A DNA stretch of 44,159 nucleotides from NCBI GenBank assembly GCA_003247225.1, contig QKAK01000003.1:1-44159 (forward strand). Direction: 5' to 3'. The number at the start of each line of letters is the position of its first letter. The first letter of the stretch is position 1. This document shows positions 7,038-15,431 of the stretch, one piece after another. The notes under the pieces were generated by a model that did not search any database, had not been told where the DNA came from, and saw nothing but the letters and a program-made list of their open reading frames with translations. The stretch comes from Spirochaetota bacterium (GTDB lineage Bacteria; Spirochaetota; Spirochaetia; Treponematales; UBA12059). Made by a program: the position numbers and the translations under genes.

Positions 7038-8841
7038 GGCCGCCGCGACGCCGGGCCTCCGCCCGGCCGCGCCGCGAGCCGGGCTCGCGGCGCGCCTCGT
7101 CCAGGGCGCTACCCGAGCGGCCGCCGCGATCGCGCTCTCGGCGGCGGTCGCGTCCCAGCCGCTGTACGCCCAGGCCGCGGCGCCGCCCGCGCCGGCCGGA
7201 GGGGCCGCCGAAGGCAACGCCGCGGAGGTCCTGTTCCGCTTCCCGGTCGGCGGCGTCGTCACTTCCGGCCCGGTCGTCGCCGCGGGCCGAGTATGGCTCC
7301 TGTCCGATTCCCGTACGATGTATACCCTGACCGTCGACGGCGTCGCGATAGGCAAGCGGGCGCTGCCGGCGCGCCGGGCCGACTTCATAGTCGGCGACGC
7401 GTACGGCAGGGCGGCCGTCTCCGACGGCGCTACGGGGCTGTCGCTGATCAACAAGGCCGGCCAGGAGGCCTGGCGGGTCGAGCTCGGCGCCGCGCCCGGC
7501 TCGCCGCCCGCCTTCGCGCCGGACGGCCGCCTCTACGTCAGCGCGGGCGGCGAGCTGTCGGCCTTCGCGCCGAACGGGCGACGGCTCTGGCGTACCCGCC
7601 TCGGCGCCGCCCCGAGCTCGGCTATCGTCGTCGGGCCGGGCGGCGGCCCCGCGGTCGGCCTTTCGGACGGCCGAGTAGCGCTCTTCCATCCCGACTCGGG
7701 CATCGCTGCGGAACTGGAGCTCGGCTCGGCCCCGGTCGCGCTCGCGGCGACCGTCGACCGGCTGGCCCTCGGCCTCGAGGACGGCCGTATCGTCGTCCTC
7801 GAGGCGGACGAAGGTTCCGGCGCCCTATCGTCGGCGCCTGGCGCCCCTGATTACGCGGCGGCGCCGCGCCTCGGCTCCCGGCCCGTCGCCCTGGCCGCGG
7901 CGAGCGACGCCGTCTACGCGCTCGGCGCCGACGGGGCCTTGCTGGCCGTCGACGGGGTAGGAGCCGAGCTGTGGCGCCGGGGCGGGGTCGCGCCCGGCGG
8001 GCCGGCGGCGCTCGCCGCCTTCGACGGCCGCGCGATAGTGCTGACCCGGGCGGCCGTTACGAGTTACGGCCCCGACGGATCGGTATATCGTTCCCTTACG
8101 CTCAGGAACGCCGTATCCATGCCCGCGATAGCCCCGAGCGGCGCCGTGTTCTCGGGCGGAGCCGACTGGATACTCTACGCCTATCGCTTCGAGCGGCCGC
8201 TGGAGGCCGCGCCCGGCCCGGAGATCGCGCCGCTCGACCTGGAGGCGATCGACGCGATGGCCAGGGAGGAGGCGTTCTGGACCGTCGCGCCGTGGAGCGA
8301 CGACGCGGCGATGGAACGGCTGTACGATATTGAAAAATCCCTGGAATCGGGTACTATAGGTATGGAATCCAGGCGAGCGGCGCTGTATCTTTCGGCGGTA
8401 GCCCTGGGACGGATGGACGCGCCGTTCGGTTCGGGACGAGCTCCGACGGGGCCGGCGCCCCGCGGGCCGCTACCGAGGGTCTACGCCTGCGGCCTGCTCG
8501 GGCGGATGGGCCTGCCCTGGGCGGTGCCCGCGCTCGTCGAGGCGTTCATGAACGACCCGGAGCCGTCGGTCAGGGCCGCGGCGGCCTACGCCGTGGCGAC
8601 GATAGGACTCGACCCCGAGGGGCGGGCCCTCGGCGCCTTCGCGGAGGCGGCCGGCGGGAGGCTCGACGGGGCTACGGCCGGCGCCATAGTCGACGCGATC
8701 GACGGGCTGTACCGCGCGTCGGGCGCCCTCGACGACCGGTCCGGGATGCTGGCTTTATTGAGGATAGCGGGCGGCGACTACGCCCGGGATATACGATCCA
8801 AGGCCGAGAAGGCGCTGTCGCGCGTCTCGCGAGGCCGGTAA
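7015..8841 (+). CDS. Exported beta-propeller (PQQ-like) and HEAT-repeat protein
   Basis: A 608-residue product. The N terminus is basic, followed by a hydrophobic stretch ending ...SQPLYAQA, a plausible signal peptide cut after the AQA, so it likely acts in the periplasm. Residues about 70-390 hold repeated beta-strand blocks of the PQQ/WD40-like type (GRVWLLSDSRTMYTL, GRLYVSAGGELSAFAPNG, GAVFSGGADWILYAY), suggesting a beta-propeller. Residues about 480-605 look like HEAT repeats (YACGLLGRMGLPWAVPALVE, AAAAYAVATIG). The start at 7015 overlaps the upstream gene by 23 bp. The ligand is unknown; scaffold or envelope-assembly roles are common for such folds. Confidence 0.75.
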   Translation: MSGSGSTRAAATPGLRPAAPRAGLAARLVQGATRAAAAIALSAAVASQPLYAQAAAPPAPAGGAAEGNAAEVLFRFPVGGVVTSGPVVAAGRVWLLSDSRTMYTLTVDGVAIGKRALPARRADFIVGDAYGRAAVSDGATGLSLINKAGQEAWRVELGAAPGSPPAFAPDGRLYVSAGGELSAFAPNGRRLWRTRLGAAPSSAIVVGPGGGPAVGLSDGRVALFHPDSGIAAELELGSAPVALAATVDRLALGLEDGRIVVLEADEGSGALSSAPGAPDYAAAPRLGSRPVALAAASDAVYALGADGALLAVDGVGAELWRRGGVAPGGPAALAAFDGRAIVLTRAAVTSYGPDGSVYRSLTLRNAVSMPAIAPSGAVFSGGADWILYAYRFERPLEAAPGPEIAPLDLEAIDAMAREEAFWTVAPWSDDAAMERLYDIEKSLESGTIGMESRRAALYLSAVALGRMDAPFGSGRAPTGPAPRGPLPRVYACGLLGRMGLPWAVPALVEAFMNDPEPSVRAAAAYAVATIGLDPEGRALGAFAEAAGGRLDGATAGAIVDAIDGLYRASGALDDRSGMLALLRIAGGDYARDIRSKAEKALSRVSRGR

Positions 8842-8884
8842 CCGAACGAAGCGCGGCCGAGTCCGCGCCGGGAGGAGAGACGGG

Positions 8885-10528
8885 ATGATACGAGGCAAGC
8901 GACTGGCTCTATTCGCGGCGATGGCCCTGGCGCTGTCCGCCGTCCCGCTCCCGGCCGACGACGCGCTGGACGTCGACGAGGCCGAGGTCTCGAGCGCCCA
9001 GGGGCGGGCGATCCAGTTCATCAACTACGAGGGCCCGCACGCGGTGATCGAGACCGCCGAGTCGATACGCGGCATAGGCCGCGCGCTCGGGCGGGCCGTC
9101 GCGGCCGGCGCGCTCAGGTCCGGCGAGGTCGGGCGCTACTCGGTGATCCACGCGGTCGACCCGGCCGTCCCGACCGGCTTCGACGCCGACATCGTCATGC
9201 TCGGCGAGGGCGCCCGCGTCGACCACGTCAAGAACGTGAGGCGCATCGTGGCCGGCTTCCTCGAGGAGGCCTACGGCTACTCGCCCGCGGACGCCGACAC
9301 GCTCGCCGTATTCGTCACCATCTACAACGCCGTCTACCGCGGCGACATGGGCTACTTCGGCTCCCGCTACAAGCCCGTCGTCACGAAGGAGCTGTCACCG
9401 TCCACCGCCGGCATGTCGACCCGCTGGGACGAGTGGGCGGGCCGCTCCAGGATAGTCATACCGCTGTCCGGCCGCGCCGGCATGGGCGTCCTAGGCTCGG
9501 TCGACACCACCCCGATCACCGACGCGCCGACCGTGCAGAGCCTCAAGGACGAGTCGCCCACGGCCGGCGTAGAGGAGCGGATGGACGTCGTCGACATCAA
9601 GGAGCGGGCCCAGGACGAGGAGAAGGCCGCGATAGAGGTCGAGAAGGCGCGCATCGAGCGCGAGGAAGCCGCGATAGCCGAGGAGAAGGCGACGGCCGCC
9701 GAGGAGAAGCCGGCGGCCGCCGTCGAGGCCGAAGCCGCCGCGACGACCGGGCCGGGAGCGGCGCGCGCGGCCGAGGACGGCGCCGCGGAGAAGGGCGGCG
9801 ACCAGGAAGCCAGCCTGGCGGTGTCGGAGAAGGCCCGCGAGGAGGACGCCGCCGCGGCCGAGCGCGAGACGACGGCCCGCGAGGCCCAGCTCGAGGCGGA
9901 CAAGGCCGCCCTAGCCGCCCGCGAGGAAGCCGCGGCCGCGAAGGACGCCGAGATAGCCGCCGACCGCGAGTCGATCGCCGCCGACCAGAAGGAAGCCATC
10001 GGGACCGAAGTGAGCGCGGCCGCCGCCAAGGAAGCCGCCGGCGTGCCCCTGTTCGAGCTCGTCGACCCGAACCTGCCGTTCTCGCGCATAGCCCTCGTCG
10101 ACCTCAAGACCGGCGAGGTGATCAGGCGCAGCGGCATCAACACGATACGCGCCGCGACCGCCCTCGACCTCGGCGACGCCTTCGTCGCGATAGCCGGGCA
10201 GGTCACCGGCTCCGGCGGGGCGGTCAGGCTGGTCCGTATAACTAAGGCCGATTACGCCGACCTGACCCAGGGCGCCGACGACGTCTTCGCCGACTCGCGG
10301 CTATGGAAGATCGGCACGTCGATCTACGCCGTCGTCAAGCGCGGCGAGCTCTGGGCCATAGGCCGCTTCGACCCCGTCAGCTTGGAGCTCAAGGCCACCT
10401 CGGCGCCGGTCAGCCGATGGACCTTCCTTACGGAGTCGGGCGGACGATTGGTCGCCCAGGGGCCCGGCGGGGCCTTCCTGGTATTGCAGGCGGAGGACTT
10501 GTCCACCGCCGCGGAGATAGCGCGGTGA
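8885..10528 (+). CDS. P83/100 family protein
   Basis: A 547-residue protein resembling the spirochaete P83/100 family, best known from the Borrelia p83/100 antigen. A signal peptide (IRGKRLALFAAMALALSAVPLPADD) is followed by a globular N-terminal domain with QFINYEGPHAVIETAESIRGIG, which I take as the family signature. Residues about 230-385 form a long Ala/Glu/Lys-rich, probably coiled-coil segment. A C-terminal domain (FELVDPNLPFSRIALVDLKTGEVI) follows, and its last 100 residues look like a beta-rich lobe. The start has GGGAGGAGAG upstream. The function is unknown even in Borrelia; a periplasmic or outer-envelope location is likely. It lies 43 bp after the propeller protein gene and ends at a strong terminator. 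Confidence 0.88.
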   Translation: MIRGKRLALFAAMALALSAVPLPADDALDVDEAEVSSAQGRAIQFINYEGPHAVIETAESIRGIGRALGRAVAAGALRSGEVGRYSVIHAVDPAVPTGFDADIVMLGEGARVDHVKNVRRIVAGFLEEAYGYSPADADTLAVFVTIYNAVYRGDMGYFGSRYKPVVTKELSPSTAGMSTRWDEWAGRSRIVIPLSGRAGMGVLGSVDTTPITDAPTVQSLKDESPTAGVEERMDVVDIKERAQDEEKAAIEVEKARIEREEAAIAEEKATAAEEKPAAAVEAEAAATTGPGAARAAEDGAAEKGGDQEASLAVSEKAREEDAAAAERETTAREAQLEADKAALAAREEAAAAKDAEIAADRESIAADQKEAIGTEVSAAAAKEAAGVPLFELVDPNLPFSRIALVDLKTGEVIRRSGINTIRAATALDLGDAFVAIAGQVTGSGGAVRLVRITKADYADLTQGADDVFADSRLWKIGTSIYAVVKRGELWAIGRFDPVSLELKATSAPVSRWTFLTESGGRLVAQGPGGAFLVLQAEDLSTAAEIAR

Positions 10529-10534
10529 GATCTT

Positions 10535-10565
10535 ACGGATGGCAGCGATGCCATCCGTTTTTTTT
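10535..10565 (+). terminator. Rho-independent terminator after the P83/100 gene
   Basis: ACGGATGGCA (10535-10544) pairs perfectly with TGCCATCCGT (10549-10558) around a GCGA loop, followed by eight T residues. The same GCGA loop closes the terminator at 1650. Confidence 0.95.
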
Positions 10566-10569
10566 GCTT

Positions 10570-10762
10570 TTCGGGCAGGGCGGGGCCCCGGCTTCGTCGC
10601 TTCGCCCGAGGTTCCCCTCGACATGCGCGGAGCATGCCTTCGGGGCCCCTCGGGCGTCGCGCCTCGCCGTCATCCCCGCCCTGCCCGAACAGCCGCTTCG
10701 GATCGGCGGGGCCCCGGTTTCGTCGCTCCGCCCGAGGTTCCCCTCGACATGCGCGGAGCATG
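10570..10762. repeat. Intergenic repeat unit: two 58-bp direct repeats with a 16-bp inverted repeat
   Basis: Bases 10579-10636 and 10705-10762 are direct repeats, identical at 56 of 58 positions. In addition 10570-10585 (TTCGGGCAGGGCGGGG) is perfectly complementary in inverted orientation to 10674-10689. The unit fills the gap between the P83/100 terminator and the pyrB leader, and no credible gene lies in it. It has the look of a dispersed extragenic palindromic repeat, but only this locus can be judged here. Confidence 0.85.
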
Positions 10763-10814
10763 AGCGGCGCGAATATAGCTACATACGGTTCGTAAAACTA
10801 TAGAAGGAGCGAGT

Positions 10815-12392
10815 ATGAAGAGGAACGGGCGATTCAAGGGGCGGTCGATCTGCGTGGTGGGGGACCTGTCGGCCGACGAGCAGCGCTACCTATACCGGAA
10901 GGCGCGGGAGCTGAAGGCCGAGCTGGGGGCGGGCGGCGACGCGGCGGGGTTCAGGATAGCCGATCCCGACTATTCGGCGTACCTCGTGTTCCTGGAGAAC
11001 TCGACCCGCACCAGGGAGAGCTTCCGCAACGCGGCGCTGTTCCACCGCGTGCGCGCGACGATGTTCGACGCGGCCAGCTCGAGCTTCGCCAAGAACGAGA
11101 GCCTGACGGACGCGATCAAGATGCTCGTCGGCTACGCGCCGGAGTCGTGCTTCGTCATACGCTCCAAGCTCGAGGGCGTCTGCGGCTGGCTCGCCGACTA
11201 CCTCGGGCCGTGGGCCGAGCGCTCCGGCTACGCGAGGCCGTCGTTCATCAACGCCGGCGACGGCAAGCACGAGCACCCGACCCAGGAATTCCTCGACGAG
11301 TTCAGCTTCCTCGAGCAGCTCGGCTGGAAGGACGAGCGCATCCACCTGGCCCTTATCGGCGACCTGCGCCACGGCCGCACGGTACACTCGAAGGCAGACG
11401 GGCTGCGGATCTTCAAGGACGTGGTAGTCGACCTGGTGGCCCCGCCCGAGCTGGCCATGCCGCCCGAGTACGTCGCTAGGATGCGGCGGAACGGTTTCGA
11501 GGTGCGCGAGTGGGGCTCGCTGGACGAGTACCTGGCCTCCGGGAAGGCCGCGGCCATCTGGTACTTCACCAGGCTGCAGCTCGAGCGCATGGGCGAGTCG
11601 GTGCTCGAGAAGGCGCCGGCCCTGCGCCGCGCCGTGACCTTCCGCAGGGACATGCTCGATCGCCTGCCCGACGGCGCCCGCTTCTACCATCCGTTGCCGC
11701 GCGACCGCCTGGCCCCGACCATCCCCGGCTTCCTCGACGACACGGCCCTGAACGCGTGGGACGCCCAGTCCGCCAACGGCTACTACACCAGGGCCGTGCA
11801 GATGGCGATGCTCTCGGGCGCGATCGGCGACGACTTCGAAGGCGAGGGGCCGGCGAGCCGGCCCGACGACGAGGCCTTCGTCGTCGAGGCCGCCATCAAT
11901 CCGAGGAGCAAGCCCGAGTACAAGGTGGGCATCAAGCCGGTCGAGTCGGGCCTGGTCATCGACCATATCGCCTCCGGCGAGCCGATCGAGGAGATATGGA
12001 ACCGCGTCGACAAGATACGGCGCGTGCTCGGCCTCAACCTGCGCTCGTCTCACGGCGTCTACCATACCAACTCCGGCGCCTACAAGGGCATCGTATCGGT
12101 GCCGGACCTCCTGAGCTTCGGCGAGAAGGAGCTGAAGCGGCTCGGCGCCGCGTCTCCGGGCTGCACGCTGAACCTCGTGCAGGACGGCGCCGTCGTCAGG
12201 AAGTACCGGCTCGGCATGCCGCCGCGCATCTACAACTTCGACGACATAGCCTGCCGCAACGAGAACTGCGTGTCGCACCCGTCGCACCAGGAGCACGTCG
12301 AGACCTCGTTCGAGCGCAGGCGCGGCGGCGACGCGTTCGTCTGCCGCTGGTGCGAGCGCGAGCACTCGTACTCGGAGATCTGGCGCGACTAG
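10815..12392 (+). CDS. pyrBI: Aspartate carbamoyltransferase, fused catalytic and regulatory chains (PyrB-PyrI)
   Basis: It condenses carbamoyl phosphate with aspartate, the first committed step of pyrimidine synthesis. Residues about 1-345 are the catalytic chain, with carbamoyl-phosphate loop NSTRTRESF, HPTQEFLDEF and HPLPRD. Residues about 350-525 are a regulatory chain (VEAAINPRSKPEYKVGIKPVESGLVIDHI, then a zinc site CRNENCVSHP...CRWCEREH). Such fusions are known from Thermotoga maritima and occur in treponemes. TATAGAAGGAGCGAGT provides a good Shine-Dalgarno at 10801-10810. No other pyr gene is adjacent. The regulatory domain suggests allosteric control by nucleotides. Confidence 0.95.
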   Translation: MKRNGRFKGRSICVVGDLSADEQRYLYRKARELKAELGAGGDAAGFRIADPDYSAYLVFLENSTRTRESFRNAALFHRVRATMFDAASSSFAKNESLTDAIKMLVGYAPESCFVIRSKLEGVCGWLADYLGPWAERSGYARPSFINAGDGKHEHPTQEFLDEFSFLEQLGWKDERIHLALIGDLRHGRTVHSKADGLRIFKDVVVDLVAPPELAMPPEYVARMRRNGFEVREWGSLDEYLASGKAAAIWYFTRLQLERMGESVLEKAPALRRAVTFRRDMLDRLPDGARFYHPLPRDRLAPTIPGFLDDTALNAWDAQSANGYYTRAVQMAMLSGAIGDDFEGEGPASRPDDEAFVVEAAINPRSKPEYKVGIKPVESGLVIDHIASGEPIEEIWNRVDKIRRVLGLNLRSSHGVYHTNSGAYKGIVSVPDLLSFGEKELKRLGAASPGCTLNLVQDGAVVRKYRLGMPPRIYNFDDIACRNENCVSHPSHQEHVETSFERRRGGDAFVCRWCEREHSYSEIWRD

Positions 12393-12429
12393 GCGGGCGG
12401 GGCGGCCGCCGTCCGACGGGTAGGCGCGC

Positions 12430-12448
12430 CGCCCCGGCGTCCGGGGCG
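12430..12448. terminator. Hairpin between convergent pyrBI and TspO-like genes
   Basis: CGCCCCGG, CGT, CCGGGGCG: 8-bp perfect stem with a 3-nt loop in the 81-bp gap between two convergent stop codons. There is no T tract, so a terminator role is only a suggestion. Confidence 0.4.
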
Positions 12449-12473
12449 ACTACGGCTTCCGGGCCGCCGGACG

Positions 12474-13568
12474 TCAGTACGCGTCCTCGTCGATATCGGA
12501 ACGGTCGGCTATCAGCCGCCTGAAGCGGGCTAGGCCGGCCTCGACGGCGGGCCGCTCGATGGACGGCAGCCGCCGCCCGAGCTCCGCTACGACGGCCTCG
12601 GCCGCCCGCTTCGACAGGTTGCGGTACACCGCGGCCCGCGACTCGTCGTCGAGCCCGGCGAGCGCCGCGACCAGCTCGCCCTCGTCGATCTCCCTGAGCG
12701 CCAGCTGCAGGATCACGTTGTTGCGCTTGACGTCGTCGAGGTAGCCGTCGAGCCGCTCCCGAGGCGGCGCCCCGTCCGCGGCGGCGCTCGCGCGGCGGGC
12801 CCGGGCCAGCCTGGAGACGATAGCGGCCGCCAGCGCGGCGATGGCGACGTACGCGGCGACGACGATCGGCAGCGAGGCCGCCGGATCCGCGGCCTGGCGC
12901 TTGATGACGATGCCGGCGTAGGCCCAGATTACGACGAGGCCCGAAGCGACGGCGCCCCGGGCGAGGACGAGGGCCATGCCGATCGCGGCGCCGGCGGCTA
13001 TGACGACGACCGTCCAGGAACGGTCGCTCAGGCCGAAGCCGTCCCATCCGTACCGGACGAGCAACGCGGTCGCGTTGGCTATCGTCGCGACGCATATCCA
13101 GCCGAGGTAGACGAGCACCGGCTCCCGCAGGAAGAATCGGCCGGCGCGGCCCGGGTATCGGCGCGAGCGGCCCGCCTCCATCATCGCGACCAGGGTGCCC
13201 AGGATCCCGAGCATGACGATCATCGACGCGGCGAGGAGCCGCCAGTGCCAGGCGAATATCCAGGCGACGTTGAGAGCGGCGTTCGCGCAGAACAGGATGC
13301 CGTCGACCGGCCGCCAGGCCCCGGCGCCCGGCTCGCCGAAGGCGGCGGCGATCGCGGCTATGACGTAGCCTAAGAGGAGGGCGTAGATCAGCCCCCAGAC
13401 GGCGAACGTCAGGCCGGCGGGGACGAACAGGTTCGGCAGCTCGTCCGACAGCTGGCCGGTATTGACGCCGTTAAGGGGCAGGGCGTTCGCCAGCCCGTTC
13501 ACGGCGATCATCGCGACGAGCATGACCGCGCTCGCTACGGCCCAGATCCTGGTCGACGGCTTGTCCAT
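12474..13568 (-). CDS. TspO-like membrane protein with C-terminal FliG-like domain
   Basis: Residues about 1-255 form a multi-span membrane domain resembling the tryptophan-rich sensory protein (TspO/MBR) superfamily: an N-terminal helix, then NLFVPAGLTFAVWGLIYALL and further hydrophobic spans. A short Ala-rich linker leads to about 95 soluble residues that resemble a FliG middle/C-terminal unit: LQLALREIDEGELVAALAG, then AAVYRNLSKRAAEAVVAELG. In FliG this kind of motif (FRNMSKRAAE) lies in the rotor-protein core. The fusion would place a flagellar-rotor-like module at the cytoplasmic face of a small-molecule-binding membrane protein. Start: ATG at 13568, with no strong Shine-Dalgarno. The membrane part is fairly sure; the FliG link is by motif only. 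Confidence 0.75.
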   Translation of the reverse strand: MDKPSTRIWAVASAVMLVAMIAVNGLANALPLNGVNTGQLSDELPNLFVPAGLTFAVWGLIYALLLGYVIAAIAAAFGEPGAGAWRPVDGILFCANAALNVAWIFAWHWRLLAASMIVMLGILGTLVAMMEAGRSRRYPGRAGRFFLREPVLVYLGWICVATIANATALLVRYGWDGFGLSDRSWTVVVIAAGAAIGMALVLARGAVASGLVVIWAYAGIVIKRQAADPAASLPIVVAAYVAIAALAAAIVSRLARARRASAAADGAPPRERLDGYLDDVKRNNVILQLALREIDEGELVAALAGLDDESRAAVYRNLSKRAAEAVVAELGRRLPSIERPAVEAGLARFRRLIADRSDIDEDAY

Positions 13569-13680
13569 GGCGTCCCCCCGGAATGCGGATCGGGCGGCGA
13601 ACGCCGCCCGTCCAGTAAATCATAGCGGCTCGGCCGGCCGAATGGAAGGCGAGGGGCGTCGCGAGGGGCGTCGGGCGAGG

Positions 13681-14436
13681 CTAGGGAACCCGCCGTGACC
13701 CGGGCGGGCCGAGGCGCCGGCGCAGCTCGTACATGAGCACGCCCGCGGCGACCGAGACGTTGAGCGAGTCGACGTGGCCGTACTGCGGTATCGATAGCGC
13801 GCCGTCGCAGCGCTCCTTGAGCAGCCGCGAGACGCCGGAGCCCTCGGCGCCGAGCACCAGGGCCACGCGGTCGGGCAGGTCGGCCTCGGGCAGGGACTGG
13901 CCGCCCATGTCGGCCGCGTAGGTCCAGTAGCCGGCTTCCTTGAGCCGCTCGAGGGCGCGGGCCAGGTTCGGGACGCTGGCGGTCGGCACGTACGAGACCG
14001 CGCCCGCCGACGAGCGGGCTACCGTGTCGGTCTCCTTCGCGGCGCGGCGCTCCGGCGTCACGACGAGGTCGGCGGCGAACACGTCGGCCGAGCGCAGTAT
14101 GGCGCCGAGGTTGTGGGGATCCTCTATATGGTCGAGGACGATGACGAAGGACCGCTCCGGCGTTCCCGGACCGCGCCGGGCCTCGAGCCAGGCCTCGAGG
14201 CTCGGTTCGGCGGCGGCGGGCGCCTCGTCGAGCGCTATGGCCGCGCCGCGGTGGTCCGGCGCGACGGCGTCGAGCTCCTCGCGCCGCGCGGCCCTGCGGC
14301 TGACGCCGGCCTTGTCGGCCAGCTCGATGATCTTCTTGATGCGCGGCCCGGCCGCCGCGACGAGCAGGGTGGCGTTCCTCGCCTTGCCGGAGCGGACGAG
14401 CTCTTCCATGGCGTGAAAGCCGGTGATGTACGTCAT
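13681..14436 (-). CDS. rlmB: 23S rRNA 2'-O-ribose methyltransferase, RlmB-like (SpoU family)
   Basis: A 251-residue SPOUT methyltransferase that likely methylates the 2'-O of a 23S rRNA guanosine using SAM. The N-terminal substrate-binding domain opens TYITGFHAMEELVRSG, with a basic helix near KKIIELADKAG. The three SpoU motifs are present: DHIEDPHNLGAILRSAD, VALVLGAEGSGVSRLLKERCD, and IPQYGHVDSLNVSVAAGVLMYE. The trefoil knot is thus intact. A -10-like TAGTAT lies about 9 bp before the ATG and no Shine-Dalgarno is seen. RlmB versus TrmH is judged from the N-terminal extension. Confidence 0.9.
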   Translation of the reverse strand: MTYITGFHAMEELVRSGKARNATLLVAAAGPRIKKIIELADKAGVSRRAARREELDAVAPDHRGAAIALDEAPAAAEPSLEAWLEARRGPGTPERSFVIVLDHIEDPHNLGAILRSADVFAADLVVTPERRAAKETDTVARSSAGAVSYVPTASVPNLARALERLKEAGYWTYAADMGGQSLPEADLPDRVALVLGAEGSGVSRLLKERCDGALSIPQYGHVDSLNVSVAAGVLMYELRRRLGPPGSRRVP

Positions 14437-14469
14437 GCGGCGATACTATCCTGAGCGGGCCGTCCGAGC

Positions 14470-15291
14470 CTACGGCATCACCGCGAATTCCTGCACGATC
14501 TGGATCGCGTTCTCGACCGCCTCGACGCCGGATACCGCGCCGGCCGCGGCGCTGGCCGCGTCGATCGCGCTCTGGGTATTGGCGACGCCGTGCAGCGTGA
14601 CCCGCGAGCCCTTCACGTCGGCCTCGACGAAGTGGACCGGGATGCGCCTGGCGTATACGATCTCGGTGATGACGTCCTGGCCGAGCCGCAGCTCCGCCAT
14701 GCGCTTCATGCAGGCCTTCTCGTTCTCCTGGGAGACGATCAGCGCGCGCAGCTGGTCGATGATGCGGGCCACGGTGGCGGGATGCTCCCTGCCGGTGTTG
14801 ATAGTCAGGTCGTAGTAGACCGGATCCGTCCAGTTGGCGCCGAAGAAGTAGTCGTGGAAGCCGGCGCGGTCGCGGTCGTTCTGCTTGAGCAGCAGCTCGG
14901 CTCGCTTGTCGTCGCACTGGAAGCGGGTACGGACGCGCTGCAGCCTCACGTCGCGCGGCGCGACGAGCTTGACCGATATGCAGCCGGGGATGCCCGCGAA
15001 GATCGCGAAGCCGCCGCGGCCGGCTATGATGCAGTCGCCGGAGGCCGCCTCCTCGTACAGGACCGTCTTGAGGAAGTGCAGGTAGTCGTCGCGGTCCTGG
15101 GACAGCGACGCCCAGAAGCCGGGCTTCTTCTCGTCGTACTTGGCGCGGGTCTCGGAGGAGATGCCCTTCTCCGCCATGCGCGCCTCGATGTACTCCTTGT
15201 TGATAGCCTTGTAGCCCGTGATCGCGGCCAGCTCCTGGATCGTCTCGTCGCCGAGCGCCGCGAATTCCCTAGCTATGCTAATGACCGCCAT
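14470..15291 (-). CDS. Cytidylate-kinase-like protein fused to a BON domain
   Basis: Residues about 1-195 match the cytidylate kinase-like family (AVISIAREFAALGDETIQELAA, then IIAGRGGFAIFAGIPGCISVKLVAP and LLLKQNDRDRAGFHDYFFG). The N-terminal P-loop is degenerate (EFAALGDE instead of GxxGSGKS), so kinase activity on CMP is uncertain. Residues about 200-273 resemble a BON domain (VHFVEADVKGSRVTLHGVAN, GVEAVENAIQIV), a fold linked to phospholipid binding. Shine-Dalgarno AAGGAGG precedes the ATG. The promoter and leader carry three palindromes (see the adjacent entry). The combination suggests a sensor or regulatory nucleotide-binding protein rather than a housekeeping Cmk. Confidence 0.78.
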   Translation of the reverse strand: MAVISIAREFAALGDETIQELAAITGYKAINKEYIEARMAEKGISSETRAKYDEKKPGFWASLSQDRDDYLHFLKTVLYEEAASGDCIIAGRGGFAIFAGIPGCISVKLVAPRDVRLQRVRTRFQCDDKRAELLLKQNDRDRAGFHDYFFGANWTDPVYYDLTINTGREHPATVARIIDQLRALIVSQENEKACMKRMAELRLGQDVITEIVYARRIPVHFVEADVKGSRVTLHGVANTQSAIDAASAAAGAVSGVEAVENAIQIVQEFAVMP

Positions 15292-15304
15292 AGGGCCTCC
15301 TTCC

Positions 15305-15367
15305 GGGAACGGGGCTCCCCGTTCCCCCGCCTATGGTAAACATAGGGCCGTACGGCCCGATTGTCAA
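15305..15367 (-). promoter_or_regulatory. Promoter and palindromes of the cytidylate-kinase-like gene
   Basis: On the minus strand TTGACA (15362-15367) and TATGTT (15339-15344) are 17 bp apart. The spacer contains a perfect 14-bp palindrome GGGCCGTACGGCCC (15345-15358). A second dyad, CCTATG-5-CATAGG (15330-15346), covers the -10. In the leader, 15305-15314 and 15317-15326 form a 10-bp hairpin directly before the Shine-Dalgarno. Repressor binding and a leader structure are both plausible. Confidence 0.65.
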
Positions 15368-15431
15368 ATCGCGGGCGGCCTGGCGGCGCCGGCTTCCCAC
15401 GCGCGGCCTCCGTCGATATAGTCGAGCCATC

